Below are positions 57,715 through 64,000 of a DNA stretch of 64,000 nucleotides, piece after piece (the stretch's first letter is position 1; the number at the start of each line of letters is the position of its first letter). The notes under the pieces are model-generated. The model did no database searches, was not told the DNA's origin, and was given only the letters and a program-made list of their open reading frames with translations. Both the position numbers and the translations under genes were made by a program. Source of the DNA: Prevotella sp. UBA2725 (lineage in GTDB: Bacteria > Bacteroidota > Bacteroidia > Bacteroidales > Bacteroidaceae); NCBI GenBank assembly GCA_002353825.1, contig DEKJ01000007.1, positions 1-64,000 of the forward strand, written 5' to 3'.

Positions 57715-57717
57715 GGC

Positions 57718-59760
57718 ATGAAACAGACATTTATCATACTTCTTCTGCTCTTGCTGCCGGGCATGATTTCCGCCCAGCGCGTAGTTTCGGGTCGGGTGAC
57801 GGATGGTCACAAGCCCCTCGCTAATGTCAACGTGTTTATTAAAGGAACGATGGACGGCGCCCTCACCGATTCGCTTGGAAATTTTTGTTTTACGTCTCAG
57901 CGAGGCGACACGCTCGTAGCGAGTTGCATCGGTTACGATGATGCGGTCCTTAGGCTTGGGCATTCTTCAGAAAAGCTCGTTATCCGTCTCCATTCCCGTA
58001 CTACGACAATCGATGAGGTCGTCGTAACAGGCAGCGGCTTCTCCTTCGGTGAGACAGATGGCATGAAACAGATGGGTGCCCTCGACATCGTGACTGATGC
58101 AGCGAGCTGCGGAGATATCGTGGGTGCACTGCAGACTCTTCCCGGTACGCAGAAGGTCGGGGAGGACGGTAAACTGTATGTCCGAGGCGGCAGCAGTGAT
58201 GAGTGCCAGACCTATATCAACGGTATGCATGTGCTCCAGCCTTATACGGCCACGGCGCAGAACAGTCCCTCGCGCGGCCGCTTCTCTCCTTTTCTATTTA
58301 AGGGTATCAACTTCTCCCTCGGAGGCTATGATGCGGAGTATGACCAGGCACTGTCGTCTGTCCTCCCGATGGAGACCACGGATCAGTCGACTGTCGACAA
58401 GCTCGGTGTGAGTGGATCGCTCATCGACTGGAACTTCGGAGGAACGAAAGCTATGAAGGCGGGGAGCCTGTCGATGAACGCCACTTACCTCGACCTCGGA
58501 ATGTACAATCGTCTCTTTCCCGACAGCTGGGACTGGAAACGGCCTTACCATCAACTCTCCGGAGAGATGCAGTGGAAGATGCAGCCATCAGCGTCTGTCG
58601 TCTCAAAGACTTATCTCGGTTACGACTACTCTGCTTTTGCTATCAATAACGAGGACCGTACCCTCGACATGCATGAGAACAATATCTATTTGAACAGTGT
58701 CTTGAAAGGAACGGCACGTCATCAACTTTCTTGGTTCACGGGAGTGGCTGTGAGCGGCTATGATCAACATCTCAAGGGTCTGTGGGTGCCTGATGACCGA
58801 ATGACGCACCGGAGTGGGGAAGTCCATGTGAAGGCAAAGGTCACCAAAGGTGTCTCGCCATCGTTGAAGTTCAGTGTCGGTGTCGAGGATATGCTTCGGA
58901 ATTTTGCAATCCATTATGAAGGCTCCCGCTATGAACGGTCCTATCAGCTCCCGGCAGCCTTCGCCGATGCACAGATCCGCTTGATGCGTAAGGTCTTTGC
59001 CAAGACATCGCTCCGTACCGACTATAACAGTCTTGCCCATCAATGGCTGTTCCTGCCACGAATGGTGCTCAACTATCGTCCGAGCAGTGCCCTGACCCTG
59101 TCGCTCTCAGCAGGCCGATACAGTCAGGAGGCAGTCGATACGATCCTGGCCTATGGCATGCCACTCAAATCGGCCAAAGCAGATCATTATATCTTCAGTG
59201 TGCATGAGCAACTGAAGAAGACGACGATACAGATTGAGGCTTACTGTAAGAACTACCATCACCTGCCGCTTCAACAAGGCGCCCTCTTCACTGCTGACGG
59301 ACATGGTTGGAGCCGAGGCCTTGATGTGTTTGTCGACGACAACTCCCTCACGCCGGGCCTTTTTACGAGGATCAGTTATAGTTACAACGACTCACGCCGG
59401 CTATGGCTTGACAACACCGAGCCTTGTCGACCCGACTTCGCCTCCCGCCATAACCTCCGCGTGAGTGTGAGATATAGTTGGCAGACACTGCTCTTAGGAT
59501 TCACGGAGTCGTATGCCTCGTCCCGACTGGTCCGTGGCCGCACGACACCTTATTATAATAGCCTGGATGCTGTTGTCACCTGGCTGCCCAGTAAGCGCGT
59601 CATCGTCTATTCAGCCTTGAGCAATCTGCTCGGGAGACGGAATATCTATGGCTATCAAAGCAACGGACAGCCGATTACGAACGGCAGCAAACGCTTCTTC
59701 TATCTCGGAATATTTGTTTCACTTAAAAGTAATAAAGCTTATGACATCGCTAATTTCTAA
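57718..59760 (+). CDS. TonB-dependent receptor, small type
   Basis: A 680-residue receptor with a signal peptide (MKQTFIILLLLLLPGMISAQ), a carboxypeptidase-regulatory-like domain (VVSGRVTDGHKPLANVNVFI), a plug with GSGFSFGE and ALQTLPGTQKVGEDGKLYVR, and a barrel shorter than SusC (no SusD nearby). The position just upstream of the TPR-like protein and the metal-efflux genes hints at metal or metal-chelate handling; unproven. A GTG at 57685 would extend the ORF upstream of the promoter. The 3' end overlaps the next gene by 20 bp. Confidence 0.85.
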   Translation: MKQTFIILLLLLLPGMISAQRVVSGRVTDGHKPLANVNVFIKGTMDGALTDSLGNFCFTSQRGDTLVASCIGYDDAVLRLGHSSEKLVIRLHSRTTTIDEVVVTGSGFSFGETDGMKQMGALDIVTDAASCGDIVGALQTLPGTQKVGEDGKLYVRGGSSDECQTYINGMHVLQPYTATAQNSPSRGRFSPFLFKGINFSLGGYDAEYDQALSSVLPMETTDQSTVDKLGVSGSLIDWNFGGTKAMKAGSLSMNATYLDLGMYNRLFPDSWDWKRPYHQLSGEMQWKMQPSASVVSKTYLGYDYSAFAINNEDRTLDMHENNIYLNSVLKGTARHQLSWFTGVAVSGYDQHLKGLWVPDDRMTHRSGEVHVKAKVTKGVSPSLKFSVGVEDMLRNFAIHYEGSRYERSYQLPAAFADAQIRLMRKVFAKTSLRTDYNSLAHQWLFLPRMVLNYRPSSALTLSLSAGRYSQEAVDTILAYGMPLKSAKADHYIFSVHEQLKKTTIQIEAYCKNYHHLPLQQGALFTADGHGWSRGLDVFVDDNSLTPGLFTRISYSYNDSRRLWLDNTEPCRPDFASRHNLRVSVRYSWQTLLLGFTESYASSRLVRGRTTPYYNSLDAVVTWLPSKRVIVYSALSNLLGRRNIYGYQSNGQPITNGSKRFFYLGIFVSLKSNKAYDIANF

Positions 59761-60283
59761 GTTTCAAGTTTCTAAGTTTCAAGTTTCTAAGTTCCTGGTA
59801 ACATTTGCCTTCTTACTGCTCTGTGCTACCTCAGCTTTTGCTCAGCAGAATGGTTCAGTGTCAGGACCTACGGCTCAGCAGACTCAGCCATCACTGGAGC
59901 AGCAGTTGGCAGGACTAAAACGCCTCGAAGCCATGCTGCCCGATAGCGTCGGTCCTAAGTATCAGCAGGGGATGCTGCTGCTCTCCTACGTAGCCATGCA
60001 CCCGCAGGACAGCAAGGCTCAGAGCTATCTTGAGGAGGCTCAGCGTATCGTCGGGAAGATCGAGGCGCTGAATCCGACAAAAGCTACAGACCGCTCCGAC
60101 CTTGCTACGCTCCAGGGATTCTACTACACCGCACTCATTGTCACCAATCCGCAGCAGAACGGTCCCCGATATTACCGTGATGCGCTCGACAACTTCAGTA
60201 AGGCTTTGCAACTGAATCCCAACAACGAGACAGCCCGCGAACTCCAATCAAAGTTCAATGAAGGAATGAATGCAGCGAAATAG
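59741..60283 (+). CDS. Exported TPR-like protein with repeat-expanded N-region
   Basis: A 180-residue protein. A long N-terminus (SKFQVSKFQVSKF) encoded by a 15-bp tandem repeat precedes the hydrophobic part of a signal peptide (LVTFAFLLLCATSAFAQ). The mature part is helical, with a TPR-type repeat near the end (YYRDALDNFSKALQLNPNNE). Probably periplasmic and protein-binding. The start overlaps the receptor stop by 20 bp. Function unknown. Confidence 0.65.
   Translation: MTSLISKFQVSKFQVSKFLVTFAFLLLCATSAFAQQNGSVSGPTAQQTQPSLEQQLAGLKRLEAMLPDSVGPKYQQGMLLLSYVAMHPQDSKAQSYLEEAQRIVGKIEALNPTKATDRSDLATLQGFYYTALIVTNPQQNGPRYYRDALDNFSKALQLNPNNETARELQSKFNEGMNAAK
59754..59793 (+). repeat. 15-bp tandem repeat across the receptor/TPR gene junction
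   Basis: TTTCTAAGTTTCAAG occurs 2.7 times (59754, 59769, 59784). It carries the receptor stop codon and encodes SKFQV units in the next gene. Confidence 0.85.
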
Positions 60284-60297
60284 AGCTATCCTGAGAG

Positions 60298-60320
60298 TTT
60301 TTGCAACCGAGTTGCAAAAA
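60298..60320. promoter_or_regulatory. Perfect palindromic operator candidate upstream of the His-rich gene
   Basis: Arms TTTTTGCAAC and GTTGCAAAAA flank CGA, a perfect 10-bp dyad. It ends 8 bp before the -7 element at 60329, covering the -33 region, a place suited to repression. The form resembles Fur-family metal-repressor sites, but the regulator is not identified. Confidence 0.6.
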
Positions 60321-60328
60321 TCATTCCC

Positions 60329-60337
60329 TACCTTTGC
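60329..60337 (+). promoter_or_regulatory. -7 element of the His-rich protein / CusA operon
   Basis: TACCTTTGC ends 4 bp before the ATG at 60341, the same spacing as at 57706-57718, suggesting a leaderless transcript. Confidence 0.6.
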
Positions 60338-60340
60338 ACC

Positions 60341-60688
60341 ATGATAAAGCGCAAGGCATACCTCTTCTGTTTGTGGTTGGCGACACTGATGGTGTTGTCA
60401 ACTACATTCGTGCCACACCACCATCATGCCGGCGTTATCAGTGTTCCACAAAGACAATGCACGGATGCCCCGGAGGAAGGACAGCATCATGTGCTGCCTT
60501 ATATCGTTTCCGATCACAGAACAGAAAATCAGGAGGCAAATGACTGTCAGAAGGCAGCGCTTGTTTTTCCTTATTCTATATATTCTCTTGTCTCTTCCTC
60601 TCCACGAAGCTTTATTCATAAGTTTCGTATTCTCTTACCCCGGGGATATTTGTCCTCAGGTGGACTAAGAGCTCCTCCTGTTGCTTGA
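60341..60688 (+). CDS. Small His-rich exported protein upstream of the metal efflux pump
   Basis: A 115-residue protein with a signal-like N-terminus (about 1-24) directly followed by VPHHHHAG, then QHHVL, suitable for metal binding. The rest has no recognised domain; its C-terminus is hydrophobic and basic. Position 42 bp before the CusA-like gene, and the shared palindromic promoter, suggest a periplasmic metal-handling accessory. Two other ORFs overlap it in other frames; this one is preferred because it starts at the promoter and has a signal peptide. Confidence 0.65.
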   Translation: MIKRKAYLFCLWLATLMVLSTTFVPHHHHAGVISVPQRQCTDAPEEGQHHVLPYIVSDHRTENQEANDCQKAALVFPYSIYSLVSSSPRSFIHKFRILLPRGYLSSGGLRAPPVA

Positions 60689-60730
60689 TGAACCCGCTTT
60701 TCTTAATATTCATCAAGCAATAGATTTTTC

Positions 60731-63700
60731 ATGATAGACAAGATAATTTATTTCTCCATCAAGAACAAATTCCTGGTGGTGCTCCTCCTTGCTGCAATTA
60801 TCGGCGGCGGCATCTGGGCTATGAGCACCATCAATGTGGACTCCACGCCCGACATCACCAACAACCAGGTGCAGGTCATCACCGTGTCGGAGAACCTTTC
60901 CACCGCCGATATCGAACAGTTTGTCACTTATCCCGTTGAACTGGCGATGAGCAATCTGCCGGGTGTCGAGGACATCCGGTCAGTGTCCCGTTTCGGGCTC
61001 TCCGTTGTCACCATTGTCTTCAAGGACAATATGGGTACTTACCTTCCTCGTCAGCTTGTCCAGGAGAAGCTCGAGGAGGTACGCTCTGAGATTCCCGAAG
61101 GCTTCGGCACGCCGGAGATGGGGCCTATCACGACGGGCTTGGGTGAGATCTACCAGTACACGCTCGTTCCGAAGGATACCTCCAAATATACGCCACAACA
61201 GTTGCGTACTATCCAGGACTGGATCGTGAAGCGACAGCTCGCCATGATTCCCGGTGTTGTAGAAGTCAACTCCTTTGGCGGAAGCATCAAACAGTATGAG
61301 GTGGCGCTCAACCCCGACCGGCTGAAAGCCATGAAGGTGACGATCAATGAGGTTTATGAGGCGCTGAACCGCAACAATGGCAATACCGGTGGTGCGTATA
61401 TCGAGAAAGACCACATGGCAAGTTTCATTCGTGGCGAAGGCCTCGTGCGGTCTGTTGACGACATCCGCAACATCGTTGTGAAGACCGGAGGTGGGGTGCC
61501 TGTCCTCGTCGGCGACGTGGCCGATGACGTGCGCTATGGTGCTCAGGTCCGTTACGGAGCCTTCACGCAGGACGGTCATGAGGCCGTAGGCGGCATGATT
61601 CTCATGCTCAAAGGTGCCAACTCAGATAAGGTCGTCACCGCTGTCAAGGAGCGGATGGCAAGTGTCCAACAATCCATCCCTCATGATATCGAGATCAAGC
61701 CTTTCCTTGATCGTTCCAACCTCATCCAGCGCACGACGAGCACCATTGCCCGTAACCTCGTAGAGGGTGCCCTCATCGTCATCTTCGTTCTCGTGCTTCT
61801 CTTGGGCAGCGTGCGCGGTGGTATCATCACAGCCTCCGTTATACCCCTGGCGCTGCTCTTCGCTTTTATCCTCATGCGTATCTTCGGTGTATGGGCCAAC
61901 CTCATGAGTCTGGGTGCCATCGACTTCGGCATCATCGTCGACGGTGCCGTGATCATTGTGGAGGGTATTGTCATGGGTATTGAGCAACGGCTGCGCAACC
62001 ATCGGAAGAAGGAACTCAGCCGGGTCGACATGGACAAGATCAGCTATCATGCAGCCTCGACGATGATGAACTCAGCGTTCTTCGGACAGCTCATCATCCT
62101 CATCGTCTTCACGCCTATCCTCTTCCTTACAGGTGTGAGTGGCAAGATGTTTGCACCGATGGCTTACACCTTCTCTTTCGCAGTCTTGGGTGCTATCATC
62201 CTATGTCTGACCTATGTGCCGATGGTCTCCTCGCTGTTGATGCGACCTATAGCCAACAAGCAGAGCCGTTGGTCTCGCTTTGAACAGTGGCTGGAGCAGT
62301 TGAGCAACCGTATCATTGAGAAAATCGTGGCTGTCTATCACCCGTTGCTCAAATGGGCTATGCACCGCAAGGGCGTTGTCATCGGCGCTGCTGTGGCACT
62401 CTTTACCTTTGCTGCCGTCGTGTTCACACGTATGGGTGGTGAGTTTATCCCCGAACTTGACGAGGGCGACATCGCTATGCAGACCTTCCTGCGTCCGGGC
62501 AGTTCACTATCAGAGACCGTCAAACGGGAGAAAGAGGTGGAGCGACTGTTGCTCCGCAGTTTTCCGGAGATCAAGACGGTCTGTGCGCGCATCGGTGTGG
62601 CGGATATCCCGACGGATCCAATGGGCTTCGACTATACCGACAGTTTCATCATTTTGGAGAAGGACCGTAGCAAATGGACCTCTGCGAAGACGAAGGAAGA
62701 ACTTATCGAGAAGATCAAAGCCAAGCTCCAGACGCTCCCCGGTCTGAACTTTTCTTTCTCCCAGCCTGTGGCGCTGCGTTTCAACGAGCTGCTCACGGGT
62801 GTTCGCGAGGATGTGGCGGTTAAGCTCTATGGCGAGGACCTGGATGAACTCAATCGACTTGGCGAGCAGATGGTAGGCATTATCAGTAAGGTGCCGGGAG
62901 CGAGCGATGTGGCACTCGAGCGTACTGCTGGTCTGCCGCAGATCACGGTCCGTTACGACCGTGCCCGCCTGGCTCAGTATGGGCTCGATATCGAGAAGCT
63001 CAACCGTTATGTCAGTGCGGCTTTTGCGGGGTCGTCGGCGGGTGTCGTCTTCGAGGGAGAAAAGCGCTTCGACCTCGTCATCCGACTCAGTGACCAGTAT
63101 CGTAAAAGCATCGACAATCTCAAGAACCTCTTTATCGATACGCCGACCGGGCAGCAGATCCCACTCTCTGAGGTGGCAGACATCTCTTACCAGTCGGGAC
63201 CGATGCAGATTTCGCGTGATCAGGCTTCGCGGCGTATCTATGTCGGTGTCAATGTTCGAGGAAGAGACGTGGAGTCGGTGGTGGCTGATATCCAGAAAGC
63301 GCTCAACAAGAAACTCGTGCTGCCTGCCGGTTATCATCTCACGTATGGCGGAGAGTTTGAGAACCTACAGCAGGCCAAGAGCCGACTGATGGTCGTTCTG
63401 CCTATCGCTATGTTGTTGATCTTCATTCTGCTCTATTTCGCCTTGAAATCGATCAAGCAGAGTCTCATGATCTACATCGCTGTCCCCCTGGCGACCATCG
63501 GTGGCATCTTAGCTTTGGCGGTTCGCGGCATGTCGTTCTCTATCTCAGCAGGTGTCGGGTTTATTGTACTTTTTGGAGTGGCAGTGCTCAACGGCCTCGT
63601 CCTTATCAATCGTTTCAACAGTCTGAAAAAAGAAGGTATGACCAATATCCATCGTCGTATTTTTGTCGGTACCCGTGAGCGTATCCGTCCTATCCTGCTC

Positions 63701-64000
63701 ACAGCTACTGCCGCCATGCTCGGCTTCCTGCCCATGGCTGTCTCCGGCTCTGCCGGTGCTGAGGTGCAGCGCCCGTTAGCTACAGTGGTCATCGGGGGCT
63801 TGTTCACTGCCACCCTGCTCACCCTCATCGTTATCCCGGTGCTCTATGGTCTAGAAGAGCGTCTCCATCGGCCGTCGCTGCGTCGTGTGCCGTCGTTGCT
63901 TCTGCTTTTGTTTTTATTGGTGTCGCCTATGGTGGGAAACGCGCAGGAACGTCTCACGCTGCAGCAGGTGCTCGAGCGGGCGGAACAGACTTATCCGACC
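60731..64000 (+). CDS. CusA/CzcA-type heavy-metal RND pump fused to a TolC-like domain (truncated by window edge)
   Basis: An open frame of 1090 codons from ATG 60731 to the right edge with no stop. Residues 1-1040 are an HME-family RND permease: IDSTPDITNNQV-like start (NVDSTPDITNNQVQVITVSE), the proton-relay DFGIIVDGAVIIVEGIV, and the second-half ARIGVADIPTDP. The frame then continues, past LEERLHRPSLRR, into a hydrophobic segment ending PMVGNAQ and ERLTLQQVLERAEQTYPT, which is the signal-and-first-helix pattern of TolC proteins. So pump and channel are fused, with an internal signal-peptide-like stretch. No adaptor is in the window; it may follow. Confidence 0.9.
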   Translation, partial: MIDKIIYFSIKNKFLVVLLLAAIIGGGIWAMSTINVDSTPDITNNQVQVITVSENLSTADIEQFVTYPVELAMSNLPGVEDIRSVSRFGLSVVTIVFKDNMGTYLPRQLVQEKLEEVRSEIPEGFGTPEMGPITTGLGEIYQYTLVPKDTSKYTPQQLRTIQDWIVKRQLAMIPGVVEVNSFGGSIKQYEVALNPDRLKAMKVTINEVYEALNRNNGNTGGAYIEKDHMASFIRGEGLVRSVDDIRNIVVKTGGGVPVLVGDVADDVRYGAQVRYGAFTQDGHEAVGGMILMLKGANSDKVVTAVKERMASVQQSIPHDIEIKPFLDRSNLIQRTTSTIARNLVEGALIVIFVLVLLLGSVRGGIITASVIPLALLFAFILMRIFGVWANLMSLGAIDFGIIVDGAVIIVEGIVMGIEQRLRNHRKKELSRVDMDKISYHAASTMMNSAFFGQLIILIVFTPILFLTGVSGKMFAPMAYTFSFAVLGAIILCLTYVPMVSSLLMRPIANKQSRWSRFEQWLEQLSNRIIEKIVAVYHPLLKWAMHRKGVVIGAAVALFTFAAVVFTRMGGEFIPELDEGDIAMQTFLRPGSSLSETVKREKEVERLLLRSFPEIKTVCARIGVADIPTDPMGFDYTDSFIILEKDRSKWTSAKTKEELIEKIKAKLQTLPGLNFSFSQPVALRFNELLTGVREDVAVKLYGEDLDELNRLGEQMVGIISKVPGASDVALERTAGLPQITVRYDRARLAQYGLDIEKLNRYVSAAFAGSSAGVVFEGEKRFDLVIRLSDQYRKSIDNLKNLFIDTPTGQQIPLSEVADISYQSGPMQISRDQASRRIYVGVNVRGRDVESVVADIQKALNKKLVLPAGYHLTYGGEFENLQQAKSRLMVVLPIAMLLIFILLYFALKSIKQSLMIYIAVPLATIGGILALAVRGMSFSISAGVGFIVLFGVAVLNGLVLINRFNSLKKEGMTNIHRRIFVGTRERIRPILLTATAAMLGFLPMAVSGSAGAEVQRPLATVVIGGLFTATLLTLIVIPVLYGLEERLHRPSLRRVPSLLLLLFLLVSPMVGNAQERLTLQQVLERAEQTYPT

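Noticed and set aside
57536..57717. tRNA or small RNA gene in the gap upstream of the second TonB receptor
   Set aside because: I could not fold a cloverleaf or find a promoter and terminator pair around it.

Overview
The window looks like a chromosomal segment of a Prevotella-like Bacteroidales bacterium. Many genes are preceded by the Bacteroidetes -7 element (TAnnTTTGC) and few by a Shine-Dalgarno sequence. There is a GldH lipoprotein, TonB-dependent receptors with carboxypeptidase-like N-domains, a UDP-glucose-type (GT3-like) glycogen synthase and an RND pump fused to a TolC-like domain. Genus-level placement is inference.

Layout. 1-1400: 5S rRNA and its terminator, a palindromic repeat, a lysozyme-like exported protein and a small secreted protein. 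1483-5760: glycogen synthase and alpha-glucan phosphorylase. 5966-11787 (+): polysaccharide-initiating sugar-phosphate transferase, greA, metF, holB, a PSP1/RicT-like gene, gldH. 11873-18265 (-): cell-elongation operon mreBCD-mrdA-rodA headed by a stand-alone IMP cyclohydrolase domain. 18511-20767 (+): a secreted protein and an M6 metalloprotease. 20858-21889: a REP-associated (Y1) transposase-like gene with a DprA/SLOG-like C-terminal region. 22131-26027 (-): hsp20, and a peptidase - membrane protein - zinc-ribbon operon. 26262-32900: AraC regulator divergent from a tripartite RND efflux operon. 32980-35478 (-): vitamin B6 operon with a degenerate kinase-AraC fusion, pdxS, pdxT. 35624-40547 (-): acn, icd, gltA, the oxidative TCA branch. 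40841-44170 (+): polysaccharide export protein and tyrosine autokinase. 44339-53522 (+): histidine kinase, PiT phosphate transporter, PhoB-like regulator, TonB receptor and surface lipoprotein. 53641-57484: GNAT acetyltransferase, MATE pump with a possible leader peptide, membrane LytTR regulator, and a small two-gene cassette. 57718-64000 (+): TonB receptor, TPR-like protein, His-rich protein and a CusA-TolC fusion cut by the window edge.

The strongest new-looking signals are these. (1) Three promoters in the phosphate cluster share one architecture: four or five YGYAA motifs at an exact 11-bp period, the last starting 16 bp before the -7 element. This defines a candidate Pho box and ties an outer-membrane receptor and lipoprotein to phosphate control. 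(2) The regulator upstream of pdxS-pdxT has a ThiD-like domain that has lost its catalytic motif and a block of sequence, so it is probably a ligand sensor on an AraC DNA-binding domain. (3) Two intergenic arrays of 22-bp CATATG units lie at nearly the same distance from the -7 elements of two unrelated minus-strand genes. (4) Several families of palindromic repeats are scattered through the window and some have rewritten the C-termini of neighbouring ORFs. The window also encodes a transposase of the type that mobilises such repeats.
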